In this document: in pieces, positions 24,257 to 32,439 of the stretch
How positions within the stretch are numbered: position 1 is the stretch's first letter
Layout of the letters: every line of letters begins with the position of its first letter
Made by a program: the position numbers and the translations under genes
Notes under the pieces: generated by a model
The model's database searches: none
Seen by the model: the letters and a program-made list of their open reading frames with translations, nothing else
Told to the model about the DNA's origin: nothing
NCBI GenBank assembly: GCA_002390225.1
Contig: DGOW01000069.1
Location: 1 to 37,152, forward strand
Source: Gemmatimonadales bacterium UBA4456
GTDB lineage: Bacteria > Gemmatimonadota > Gemmatimonadetes > Longimicrobiales > Gaopeijiaceae
Reading direction: 5' to 3'
Length of the DNA: 37,152 bases

Positions 24257-24292
24257 GAGCTCCGGTACCGGGAGTTCTGGACCGGAGAGCTC
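24257..24292. terminator. Weak hairpin between convergent racemase and GspE genes
   Basis: A 7-bp stem CTCCGGT/ACCGGAG (24260-24266 with 24281-24287), flanked by further AGAGCTC-like complementarity with a bulge, in the 51 bp between the two stop codons. No T-run. Probably a Rho-assisted or weak terminator; it could be chance. Confidence 0.3.
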
Positions 24293-24295
24293 CGG

Positions 24296-26158
24296 CTAGA
24301 CGGGTTGGACTGGTCGGACGCACGCCGCGCAATAGCGCCATCCCGGCTCGAGCCGTTCTCCACACGGACATGTATGGAGTGCTGGACGTCCGCATCCGGG
24401 GCAGGCGTTCGCTGCATGGGGGACGACATGACTGCATGTGGTGCATGGCCGCCCGGATTCCGCGAACGACCCGAGGAGCCGACCGATCTCGTGCGGAGCG
24501 GTAAGTCCTTCGGCTACGGCGCGGCGCGCGTCGGACGCAAGCGACTTCATCCCCGCGTCGGCGGCGAGGCGTCGAATACGAGCAGATGACCCTCCTCCTG
24601 AGATCTCGTCACGCATGACGTCCGTGACCGTGAGCAACTGGTAGACGCCTGTACGGCCGCCCAGGCCGCCGTCGCAACACTCGCACCCGTGCCCGCGACA
24701 TGTGGAGCAGATTGCACGAACCAGACGCTGAGCAATCACGCCTGCAAGGCCACCTGCCACGAGGAACGGAGGTACGCCCATGTGCAGGAGACGTGTAATG
24801 GCCCCGGGTGCGTCCGTCGCATGGATCGTCGAGAGGACGAGGTGCCCGGTGACGGCTGCCGCCATGGCGACTTCCGCCGTCTCTCGATCGCGGATCTCGC
24901 CCACCATAACGACGTCGGGGTCCTGTCGAAGGATGGCTCGTAGCGCGTCGGCGAAGTCGAGTCCGGCCCTCCGGTCCACATGGACCTGGCTTGCTCCGGG
25001 TAACCGGTATTCCACCGGGTCCTCTACGGTGACCACGTTCTGCCGCTCTCGATCCGCCTCGGAAAGAGCGGCGAACAGCGTCGTACTCTTACCTGACCCG
25101 GTCGGGCCAGCAGCGAGGACCACGCCCTCACCCCGCTCGAGGAGGAGGCGGAGGCGCAGAAGGTCGGCACCTGCGATGCCAAGCGCTGCGAGGCCACGAG
25201 GGGCAGCCGCTCCGTCGAGGATACGGATGACGGCCTTCTCTCCGGTCGATACGGGTAGTGTGTTGATCCGCAGCGTGAGCGTACGGCCGTCGTGCGGTAC
25301 CATGATCCGACCGTCTTGGGCTCGGCGCCGGACCGCGATGTCCATGCCCGCCATCACCTTCAGGCGGGAAATGACTGCGCGGCGCACACCCGCCGGTAGG
25401 TCGACCGTTGGTCGAAGCGTGCCGTCGATCCGTGTTCGAACGCGAACCTCGGACCCCGTTTCCTCGATATGGATGTCGCTCGCCTTCTGCTCGATGGCTC
25501 GCCGGATGATACCGTCGACCAGACGAACGACGGGTGCCCGGCGTGCGTTCCGCTCCACCTCGGCCGTCGAGGCGTCTTCTGACGACTTAGATCTGAGCTC
25601 GGCTGGAAGTGCGGCGACAAGCCCGGCCAGTTCGGTCGGGTTGCCTCTCCTCGGATGGTGCTCCGTATGCGACGGACCCGATGGATCCGCCGCGGGTCGA
25701 TCCATTCCCTGACGAGCTCTACCGCTCGGTCCTCGGTACATCTGCGCCAGACACGCGTTCACCACGGTTGGCGTTGCGATCACTGGACTGGCGAGGCGTC
25801 CCGTCTGAAACTGGAGGTCATCGATGGCGCGCAGATCGAGCGGATCGTGCATCGCGATGGTGATGCGCCGTGGGCGTGCGGAAAGTGGGACCACCCCGTA
25901 TCGCGTACATAGCTCGTGGCTGACCAGATCGAGCGCTTCGGCCGTGGGCTCGAGCGGCCCGGCCCGGTAGCTGAGACCGAGCTGGCATGCGAGCGCGCGA
26001 GCCACCTGGTCCTCGGTGACGGCTCTCAGTCGAACGAGGGTCTGGCCAATGCGTTCGCCGTCGCGTCGGTCGGTTGTGAGGGCACCGTCGAGGACGCTGG
26101 CGTCGACGCCAGCGGTTTGCGCCAGAAGTGCCCCGAGAATTTGTGGTCGGTCGGTCAT
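24296..26158 (-). CDS. GspE/PilB-type secretion ATPase with C-terminal zinc ribbons
   Basis: 620 aa from ATG 26158. N-terminal MshEN-like domain (about residues 1-140), a Pro/Ser-rich linker (142-200), then the T2SS/T4P ATPase core: Asp box SDIHIEETGSEVRVRTRIDG, Walker A GPTGSGKST (351-359), the second Asp box VEDPVEYRL, Walker B VVMVGEIRD and the His box STIHATDA. The tetra-cysteine metal site is compressed (CSTCRGHGCECC). After the ATPase, residues of about 575-620 add two more CxxC-type zinc ribbons (CTTC/CPGC and CPCG/CAAC), not standard for GspE or PilB. It should power pilus assembly or type II secretion, but no pilC, pilT or pseudopilin gene lies nearby. Confidence 0.88.
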   Translation of the reverse strand: MTDRPQILGALLAQTAGVDASVLDGALTTDRRDGERIGQTLVRLRAVTEDQVARALACQLGLSYRAGPLEPTAEALDLVSHELCTRYGVVPLSARPRRITIAMHDPLDLRAIDDLQFQTGRLASPVIATPTVVNACLAQMYRGPSGRARQGMDRPAADPSGPSHTEHHPRRGNPTELAGLVAALPAELRSKSSEDASTAEVERNARRAPVVRLVDGIIRRAIEQKASDIHIEETGSEVRVRTRIDGTLRPTVDLPAGVRRAVISRLKVMAGMDIAVRRRAQDGRIMVPHDGRTLTLRINTLPVSTGEKAVIRILDGAAAPRGLAALGIAGADLLRLRLLLERGEGVVLAAGPTGSGKSTTLFAALSEADRERQNVVTVEDPVEYRLPGASQVHVDRRAGLDFADALRAILRQDPDVVMVGEIRDRETAEVAMAAAVTGHLVLSTIHATDAPGAITRLLHMGVPPFLVAGGLAGVIAQRLVRAICSTCRGHGCECCDGGLGGRTGVYQLLTVTDVMRDEISGGGSSARIRRLAADAGMKSLASDARRAVAEGLTAPHEIGRLLGSFAESGRPCTTCSHVVPHAANACPGCGRPALHTCPCGERLEPGWRYCAACVRPVQPV

Positions 26159-26215
26159 GTGACATGATCGACATCGGGGTGGGCGATGGGATGCATGTAC
26201 AGGACGTGTATTCAA

Positions 26216-26235
26216 AGAGGGGTAAAATGCCCTCT
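26216..26235 (-). terminator. Short hairpin between the metalloenzyme and GspE genes
   Basis: On the minus strand AGAGGG, an 8-nt loop and CCCTCT followed by TTG, located just after the metalloenzyme stop (26248) and 58 bp before the GspE start. A 6-bp stem with a short T tract may terminate partially, which would make the two genes only loosely co-transcribed. Confidence 0.3.
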
Positions 26236-26247
26236 ACGTGTGCTAGA

Positions 26248-27147
26248 TCAATTCTCGATCTCGAGGAAGCTCAGCACGAACGGAGTGATGTCTCGCAGAT
26301 CTCTGACTTGCGCCGCCTCACCTGACGAATTTCCAGCGACGAGACCCAAGGCAGGATTCCGGGTGTGACCGGTCCGCACGTCTTCGATGTTGCCGTGGTC
26401 GCTCACAATGAACAGCAGCACTGACGGGTCGAGCGTAGCGAGTAGTCCACACAGGAAGCGGTCGACTCGTTCCAGCGCGCGACCGGCGCCCTCCATACCA
26501 CCCCGGTGCCCCGCCGTGTCCGTGGCATAGTGCGCGTAGAGGGTGAGATCGTGGCTGCTCGCGATGCGAGCGAGGTTCGAGCCGGCCTGATCCGGTGTGA
26601 CGTCCGGTAGCGATTCGTGACCCAGGTGTGTCTTCCACCCGTCGTTCACGATCTCGCTCGACACGGCGTCGCCGTCTCCGAGTCGCTCCTCATGCCGGTC
26701 CAGCAGACCGGCGCCTCTGGCGGCCAGGGGTGGCCCAGCCACCCGGCGGCTCCCACGAGGTCCGGGCCACCCACGCGGGTAGGCATTGGCGAAGGCTGCG
26801 CTCCGACCAGCCTCGACGGCTCGGCTTAGCACGCTGCGATTCTCTACCAGTGGACGGAGGCCGACCGGCGTCCAGGGACCGAAGTGGCCGCCGTTCAACT
26901 CCGCGGCGCTCGCACCGGTGAGCAGTGCAGCCTGGCCTGTTCCGCTCTGCGGGATACCGGGTACGTCCAATCTTGCATCGAGGGGAAGCACCGACGCCGA
27001 AGGTGTCGGATCGTCGAGCGAAGGCAGCTGCCCTCCGCTCAGGTCTCGCAGGGTCGGGAGCTCAGCAGAGAAGAAAGGATTGATGGACGGATCGTCCGCT
27101 CCGATTCCGACCCCGTCGAGAAAGAGGAGGAGAAGCCGTCGGGTCAG
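26248..27147 (-). CDS. Alkaline-phosphatase-superfamily metalloenzyme (phosphoglycerate-mutase-like), probable CTG start
   Basis: 299 aa if started at CTG 27147. The first standard start, GTG 26991, lies after clear family sequence: RRLLLLFLDGVGIGADDPSINPFF, with the first metal Asp in DGVGIG, is in frame upstream and no ATG, GTG or TTG precedes it after the neighbouring gene's stop at 27159. Further active-site pieces: SGTGQAALLTG (nucleophile region), HYATDTAGHRGGMEG (Asp and His ligands), IVSDHGNIED (Asp-His pair) and HTRNP. It belongs to the metalloenzyme superfamily of phosphatases, sulfatases and phosphomutases; the substrate is unknown. It follows the unknown gene by 11 bp, suggesting one operon. 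Confidence 0.8.
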   Translation of the reverse strand: MTRRLLLLFLDGVGIGADDPSINPFFSAELPTLRDLSGGQLPSLDDPTPSASVLPLDARLDVPGIPQSGTGQAALLTGASAAELNGGHFGPWTPVGLRPLVENRSVLSRAVEAGRSAAFANAYPRGWPGPRGSRRVAGPPLAARGAGLLDRHEERLGDGDAVSSEIVNDGWKTHLGHESLPDVTPDQAGSNLARIASSHDLTLYAHYATDTAGHRGGMEGAGRALERVDRFLCGLLATLDPSVLLFIVSDHGNIEDVRTGHTRNPALGLVAGNSSGEAAQVRDLRDITPFVLSFLEIEN

Positions 27148-27158
27148 GAGCCGAGCGC

Positions 27159-27719
27159 CTACTCCGCCGGTCGGAGGTCGACCGTGACTTGTACCTGCAC
27201 GTGACCCATGTCGGCCCGGTCGCGGAGGGCGTCTTTGATGCGCGGCTCGAGCTTCTGGTATGTCGCGCGGAGACCATTACGCAGCTCGCCACGAAGGATC
27301 TTGAGCGCGTTCACATCGGCACGGCTGGTCTTCGTTTCCTTCTTCGCGTCCGCGACCTGATATGGCCGGACCTCGAAGGGAGAAACACCGACGTCGTCAT
27401 AGCGCTCGTGATCCATGTACTGGATCGAGATGCTGACGTCTCCGCGTGCGTGGTGATGATGAATGTCGCCAACAGCCTGGAAGCGAGATGCAAGGCGCCC
27501 GAGTTCGGTGCGTTGGGCGCAGTTGGTGTACGCACGCTCGAGGATGCTGAAGATCCGCTTCATACGCTCCGTAGTGGTCGCATCGACATCAGGCATCTCG
27601 GTGTCGAGCTCCCGACCGATCGCCTGCCGCTCTACATACAACCCCGCGGCTTCCGCGGCCCGGTTCCGGGCGCGGTCAATGTTGTCGAGAATTCGGTCGG
27701 GGTTGGTGCGGTAGCTCAT
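27159..27719 (-). CDS. Conserved-looking protein of unknown function, largely helical
   Basis: 186 aa from ATG 27719, preceded by GAAGG at 5-nt spacing; a GTG at 27731 in the same frame has no such site. Not recognised. The sequence is soluble, without a signal peptide or membrane segment, rich in Arg, Asp and Glu, with long amphipathic helices (RILDNIDRARNRAAEAAGLY and TERMKRIFSILERAY) and a C-terminal KILRGELRNGLRATYQKLEP. An HHHH run lies in the middle (AVGDIHHHHARGD), which could bind metal or be incidental. It is the first gene of the minus-strand group. The 189-bp region to the divergent lipoprotein gene must hold both promoters; no clear motif was found in it. Confidence 0.6.
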   Translation of the reverse strand: MSYRTNPDRILDNIDRARNRAAEAAGLYVERQAIGRELDTEMPDVDATTTERMKRIFSILERAYTNCAQRTELGRLASRFQAVGDIHHHHARGDVSISIQYMDHERYDDVGVSPFEVRPYQVADAKKETKTSRADVNALKILRGELRNGLRATYQKLEPRIKDALRDRADMGHVQVQVTVDLRPAE

Positions 27720-27908
27720 GACAACCTTCACGGTAGTGCCGAGGTTCGTTCGGTACTTTGGTCTAGGGCGAAATCGCGGAGCAGGAGGATATCAGCCGGC
27801 CCCTAGCCCGCCAAGGGCGCCCGCACGCCCAGCGGGGGCGGGGAAGGCCCCCGCATACTATCCTTCAGGTACGCCACTCGGCGCGTCCATTCCATGAGTT
27901 CAGACCCT

Positions 27909-28736
27909 ATGAAGAAGTCTGCTGCCGCCCTCCTCGCAGCTTTGATGATCTCCGCCTGTGGAGGTGCCCCTCCCGCCCCTCCGTCACTCGAGTACGTGAC
28001 TTCGGAGCCTCGTGACCTGACCTACGGCTACTCTTCCGAGACCACAGTATCGATTTCGATGATGGGTCAGAGCCTGGCGCTGAGCCAGGAAGGAACCGCT
28101 ACGTATGCGGTAGGTCTGACGCCCACCGATCTGGGCGTCGACGTTCGACTCACCGTTGCGGAACTTGAGGCGAGGATCTCGAATCCGATGGGGGCACCCA
28201 CCATGATTGACGAGGACGCGATTGATGGGAGCCTCGAGTTCTCACTCGACCGGAGGGGCAACACGACACTTCGTTCGGAGCCTGACGTCCGGGAGGAGGC
28301 CAGCCAGATGTTCTCCGGGATCTCTCTCGCTTATGGATTCTTTCCCCGCCTTCCGGGTCGCGCGGTAACAGCCGGTGACCAATGGGTGGATACCGTATCG
28401 TACAGAGGTGAGACGGACATGGGCATTCGGTCGGAGACGACGGTGCTCACCTACACGATGACGGGAGACACGGTCATTACGGGGCGTCCTCTCCTGGTCG
28501 TGGAGATGGAAGGCACCACCGAATCGGAATTCGACCTCAACGTGCAGGGCATGTCCGTAACGCAGTCATCTGATCTGCGTGTAAAGGGCTACGTGCTCTG
28601 GGACGTTCAGGCTTCGGTCATGTTCGAGAGCCAGCGTACGGCCTCGGGAGAAGGTTCGGTAAGGGTCCCACTAGCGCCTGGCCCGTTGCCGATTCGCATC
28701 GAGTCGACCGAGCGGGCACGACTCGAGGACCGGTAG
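27909..28736 (+). CDS. Lipoprotein of unknown function (DUF6263-like)
   Basis: 275 aa from ATG 27909 (a GTG/ATG further upstream at 27894 is in frame, but MKKSAAALL is the natural signal-peptide start). Lipobox ISAC with Cys17, so it is probably an outer- or inner-membrane-anchored lipoprotein. The rest is beta-rich with alternating Thr, Ser and Val strands and no catalytic motif: GQSLALSQEGTATYAVG, LPGRAVTAGDQW, VEMEGTTES. This resembles proteins that carry two related DUF6263-type beta domains. It is followed after 6 bp by the Yip1 gene and then the TRAP transporter, likely in one operon. Confidence 0.65.
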   Translation: MKKSAAALLAALMISACGGAPPAPPSLEYVTSEPRDLTYGYSSETTVSISMMGQSLALSQEGTATYAVGLTPTDLGVDVRLTVAELEARISNPMGAPTMIDEDAIDGSLEFSLDRRGNTTLRSEPDVREEASQMFSGISLAYGFFPRLPGRAVTAGDQWVDTVSYRGETDMGIRSETTVLTYTMTGDTVITGRPLLVVEMEGTTESEFDLNVQGMSVTQSSDLRVKGYVLWDVQASVMFESQRTASGEGSVRVPLAPGPLPIRIESTERARLEDR

Positions 28737-28742
28737 GCCACG

Positions 28743-29495
28743 ATGAATGAGCGAACCGACGGACCGGAGCCCTACCTGCCTGAGTCGTCTCACGAAGACA
28801 ATGGAAGTCACTCGGACGAGCCACACATCGACAGTCTGCCGATCCGGCTGATCAACGCCTTCGTCAGCCCCGGCAAGCTGATGGATCAACTGGCCGACCA
28901 GCCGAAGTGGATGGGGATTGTTCTGCTCACCACGATCGTCTCGGGCGTGACGGCGGCGCTTGTGCCTGCTGATCTGATCTTTGAGACCATCCGTCAGCAG
29001 ATGCTCGCTCAGGGTGTTGATTTCGGGGAGTTAGGCGACGCTCAGATGAATGCCCTTCGCTACGGTCGAGTCCCTGCCGCCGTGATCTTCTCTCTGCTTC
29101 TGCAATTCGGGATCGCTGCGCTGTACTCAGTCCTCTTCAGCTTCGTCCTCGGAGATGACGGCCGTTATGTGCAGTATCTTGCGGCCGTTTCACACGGGTG
29201 GTTCATTCCGGTCCTGATTAGCGTTCTGTTGCTTCCGTTGGTGATCCAGACTGAGAACCTCGAGCTGCGACTGACGATCGATGTTTTCATCGCGTCTTTC
29301 TTCGAGCCGGGGTTCTTGCGGAACGTTGCCAAGCTCTTGGACCTGACGGTGATATGGTCGATTCTCGTAATCGCGCAGGGTGCTCATGCGATCGACGAGC
29401 GGCGCTCCTTCGCGAGTGCCGCCACGATCATGCTGACCATCTTCCTACTTTATGCGCTCGGCATCGGCCTTCTGCAGGCGCGATCGATCGCCTGA
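28743..29495 (+). CDS. Yip1-domain integral membrane protein
   Basis: 250 aa. The N-terminal 40 residues are acidic and cytoplasmic. RLINAFVSPGKLMDQLADQPKW is the typical Yip1/YIP1-family entry motif (an FxxPxxxF-like stretch before the first helix). Five hydrophobic segments follow at about residues 57-78, 112-138, 148-175, 185-210 and 222-248. Bacterial Yip1 proteins have no settled function. It is placed between a lipoprotein and a TRAP transporter, 22 bp before the latter. Confidence 0.75.
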   Translation: MNERTDGPEPYLPESSHEDNGSHSDEPHIDSLPIRLINAFVSPGKLMDQLADQPKWMGIVLLTTIVSGVTAALVPADLIFETIRQQMLAQGVDFGELGDAQMNALRYGRVPAAVIFSLLLQFGIAALYSVLFSFVLGDDGRYVQYLAAVSHGWFIPVLISVLLLPLVIQTENLELRLTIDVFIASFFEPGFLRNVAKLLDLTVIWSILVIAQGAHAIDERRSFASAATIMLTIFLLYALGIGLLQARSIA

Positions 29496-29517
29496 CGCCA
29501 GCCCGACGAGGGACGAC

Positions 29518-32397
29518 GTGAGTATTGTGCGCGGCCGCCTGACGGCCATTCTGATTGCGGTAGTTTCGTCGGCCGCGGCATTGTTCCACATGTATGCCGC
29601 GGGCATCTCGCCCTTCACCGCACTCGTGCAGCGACCGGTGCACCTGGCCCTGATGTCGGTGCTCGGCTTCCTCGGCGTAGGTGTTCAGAGGCGGCTTCGC
29701 GCAGATGCAGAGGACGCGAGACCGACGACCAGCGAGCGTATCAGCGAGGTGACGGGCTGGTTCTTCGCCATTATGTCGGTCATCGCATGCGCGTACCTGG
29801 CACTCGAAAACCAGGAGCTCGTTGCGCGATCGGGTAGTCCGACGCAGATGGATCTGATCATGGGTGCGATCACGATTCTCCTCGTGATCGAGCTTGCCCG
29901 GCGGGCAACTGGCTGGGGACTGATTACAGTTTGTGGCCTCGCACTGGGGTATGCGTTCGCCGGACCGTATCTGCCGGGCTTTCTTGCGCACCGCGGATAC
30001 GGCGTCACTCGCCTGATCGAGCACCTCTATCTGTCGACGGAGGGCGTCTGGGGGATTCCGCTCGGCGTATCGGCAGACTTCGTCTACCTGTTCGTGCTCT
30101 TTGGCGCAGTGCTGGAAACTGCTGGAGGAGGCGCCCTTCTGATCGCGATGGCGAACCGGGTGGCGGGCCGAACACGGGGTGGCCCCGCGAAGACGGCAGC
30201 GCTGGCCAGCGCGTTGATGGGGTCCCTCTCAGGTAGTGCCGTCGCGAACGTGGTGACGACCGGGACATTCACCATTCCGCTTATGAAGCGGGCGGGCTTT
30301 CGTCCGTTCTTTGCCGGCGCGATTGAAGCAGCGGCCAGCACTGGTGGCCAGCTGATGCCTCCGGTCATGGGTGCGGGTGCATTCATCCTCGCAACGTGGA
30401 CGAACATTCCGTACCTGCAGGTGGCGGTCGCGGCGATCATCCCGGCGATCCTGTACTACACGGCGCTGCTGGCGGCCATTCACTTCCGTGCCGCCCGCAT
30501 GGGCATCGAGCCTGCGACGGAGCAGGAACCCGAGCCGATCGCCGATCGTCTTCACCTGCTGCTGCCGCTCGCGATCATCGTGGTCCTGCTCGGTATGGGT
30601 CGCTCACCGATGCGCGCTGCGTTCTGGGGCGTCTCGACCGCGCTCCTGATGGCACTGGCCCGTCCATCGACTCGCCCGTCGCCTCAGCAGCTCCGCGCCA
30701 TCATGGAGCGGGCGGGTCGCGGTGCTGTTCAGGTCGCTGCTGCGTGTGCGGCAGCCGGGATCGTGGTGGGTGTGGCATCGTTGACCGGTATCGGACTACG
30801 GATGTCCGAGCTGATCATCACGCTCTCGCAGGGCAACCTCTTCGGGGCGCTTCTGCTCACCGGCCTGGGCTCGATTGTCCTGGGCATGGGATTACCGACC
30901 ACAGCGGCGTACGTGGTCCTTGCTGCCCTCGGTGCTCCAGCTCTGGTGCAACTGGGCGTGCCGTTACTCGCGGCACACATGTTCATCTTCTACTTCGGCT
31001 GCATCTCGAACGTGACGCCTCCGGTCTCGCTGGCGGCGTTCGCGGCGGCCGGTATTTCAGGTGCTCCACCGATCAAGACGGCACTGTACGCTGCCATGCT
31101 GGCGGGTGCCGGCTTCGTGGTTCCATTCATGTTCGTGTACGGACCGGAACTCCTCCTCCTCGAAGGTACGCCGATCACGATCATGATTGCGACGGTCACG
31201 GCGATCATCGGCGTCACGGCGCTTGCTGCTGGAGGTGTCGGGTTCGCGCGCGCGAGACTCGAGGGCTGGGAGCGGGTGCTCGCGCTGCTGGCGGCCGCTT
31301 TGCTCGTGTACCCCGGGTTGGCCTCTGATCTGGCGGGATTGGCGGGCGTCGCTCTAGTCTTCTTCCGGGCTCCCGAACAGCCTGTGGTAGCCTGGACCCG
31401 TTGGGCCGGCGCGACGCTCGCGGCCGGCGTGGTCGCAGGATTCTTCGTTCTGACGCCTCCAGCCGGTCCGGCGACAAATGCGGTGGTGACACCCCCGAAT
31501 GCGACGGCATCGCCGGGTGTATCAGTCGGCTCGCAGGAGTTTCTGTCTCTCGGTACCGCAGGCACTGGGGGCATCTACTATCCCCTCGGCGGTGCGATCG
31601 CGAGTCGGTTATCGATCGCGGATGACGCTCGCCAGTACACGGCTGAGGTCAGCGGAGGCTCGGTCGAGAACGTGAACCGCATTGCTTCGGGACAAATGGA
31701 TGTCGCGATGGCAATCGCCTCGACCATGTATCAGGCCCAGCGGGGTGAGGGCGACTTCACCACGGCCCTCTCCGAGCTTCGGGCGATTGCACCGCTTTAT
31801 GCAAATGTGACGCACATTCTCGTGCCGTCATCGTCACCAGCGCTGTCGGTGGCCGACTTCGGGGGTTTGCGTGTCTCGGTTGGCGCGGCGGGGAGCGGCA
31901 CGGAGCAGCTGGCGCGCCACGTGCTTTCTGCGCATGGGCTTACCTACGATGACCTGACTCCGCAGTACCTGTCGTTCGCCGAGTCCTCGGCGGCGTTGAG
32001 GGACGGTGCGATCGATGCGGCGATCATCTCGGTCGGATATCCGGCGGCGGCGGTGCTGGAAGCCACGACAACATCAGCCATGCGCCTGATCGGTTTTTCC
32101 GACGAGGTACTCGATGAGATGTATCAGGAGCATCCCTACTACTCGGAAGGGCTGATTCCCGAAGGCGCGTATCGCGGGGTCGAGGCACCGATCAAGACGC
32201 TGGCTGTCATGAACTGGGTGTTTGCGCTCGAGAGTTTGCCGGACGACGTCGTGACGACGCTCCTCAACATTTTCGAGAATGATCGTGTCTCCTTGGAGCA
32301 GGTGCACGACATGGCCCGGCAAATAGACCTGGATGATCTGTCCACGGCGCCGATCCCGCTTCACCCGGCCGTAACCCGCTGGATTTCGGAAAGGTAA
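29518..32397 (+). CDS. TRAP transporter: fused DctQM-type permease joined to a TAXI solute-binding domain
   Basis: 959 aa from GTG 29518 (GAGGGA just upstream; the longer frame overlaps the Yip1 gene and lacks family features). Residues 1 to about 150 hold four helices like DctQ. From about 170 the DctM-type large permease follows: LFGAVLETAGGGALLIAMANRVAGRTRGGPAKTA, SGSAVANVVTTGTF, GLGSIVLGMGLPTTAAYVVLAALGAPALVQLG. After further helices, a last helix near 640 and a Pro/Thr/Ala-rich linker lead to a TAXI-type periplasmic binding domain from about residue 672: FLSLGTAGTGGIYYPLGGAIASRL, then SGGSVENVNRIASGQMDVAMA. The binding protein is thus tethered to its own transporter. It probably imports an organic or amino acid with a Na+ or H+ gradient; the substrate is unknown. 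Confidence 0.9.
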   Translation: MSIVRGRLTAILIAVVSSAAALFHMYAAGISPFTALVQRPVHLALMSVLGFLGVGVQRRLRADAEDARPTTSERISEVTGWFFAIMSVIACAYLALENQELVARSGSPTQMDLIMGAITILLVIELARRATGWGLITVCGLALGYAFAGPYLPGFLAHRGYGVTRLIEHLYLSTEGVWGIPLGVSADFVYLFVLFGAVLETAGGGALLIAMANRVAGRTRGGPAKTAALASALMGSLSGSAVANVVTTGTFTIPLMKRAGFRPFFAGAIEAAASTGGQLMPPVMGAGAFILATWTNIPYLQVAVAAIIPAILYYTALLAAIHFRAARMGIEPATEQEPEPIADRLHLLLPLAIIVVLLGMGRSPMRAAFWGVSTALLMALARPSTRPSPQQLRAIMERAGRGAVQVAAACAAAGIVVGVASLTGIGLRMSELIITLSQGNLFGALLLTGLGSIVLGMGLPTTAAYVVLAALGAPALVQLGVPLLAAHMFIFYFGCISNVTPPVSLAAFAAAGISGAPPIKTALYAAMLAGAGFVVPFMFVYGPELLLLEGTPITIMIATVTAIIGVTALAAGGVGFARARLEGWERVLALLAAALLVYPGLASDLAGLAGVALVFFRAPEQPVVAWTRWAGATLAAGVVAGFFVLTPPAGPATNAVVTPPNATASPGVSVGSQEFLSLGTAGTGGIYYPLGGAIASRLSIADDARQYTAEVSGGSVENVNRIASGQMDVAMAIASTMYQAQRGEGDFTTALSELRAIAPLYANVTHILVPSSSPALSVADFGGLRVSVGAAGSGTEQLARHVLSAHGLTYDDLTPQYLSFAESSAALRDGAIDAAIISVGYPAAAVLEATTTSAMRLIGFSDEVLDEMYQEHPYYSEGLIPEGAYRGVEAPIKTLAVMNWVFALESLPDDVVTTLLNIFENDRVSLEQVHDMARQIDLDDLSTAPIPLHPAVTRWISER

Positions 32398-32417
32398 GGG
32401 TGGATCAGGCTCTCTGG

Positions 32418-32431
32418 TAAACGTACGTTTA
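32418..32431. promoter_or_regulatory. Perfect 14-bp palindrome upstream of the DUF5916 gene
   Basis: TAAACGTACGTTTA, in the 42-bp gap between the TRAP and DUF5916 genes and ending 8 bp before ATG 32440, where a Shine-Dalgarno would normally be. A bound regulator would block translation initiation or transcription there; a 14-bp AT-rich palindrome is rare by chance in GC-rich DNA. No second copy was noticed in the window. Confidence 0.4.
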
Positions 32432-32439
32432 TTGCCGTG

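Noticed and set aside
24780..25712. 310-residue plus-strand frame opposite the GspE-like gene
   Set aside because: Low-complexity Ser/Arg composition typical of an antisense shadow; the minus strand has Walker motifs.
26248..26991. A 247-residue metalloenzyme starting at GTG 26991
   Set aside because: This start omits the DGVGIG metal-binding strand, which is present in frame upstream.
30396..31328. 310-residue open frame inside the TRAP transporter
   Set aside because: It is Arg/Gly/His-rich, in another frame of a clearly coding membrane protein, with no domain features.
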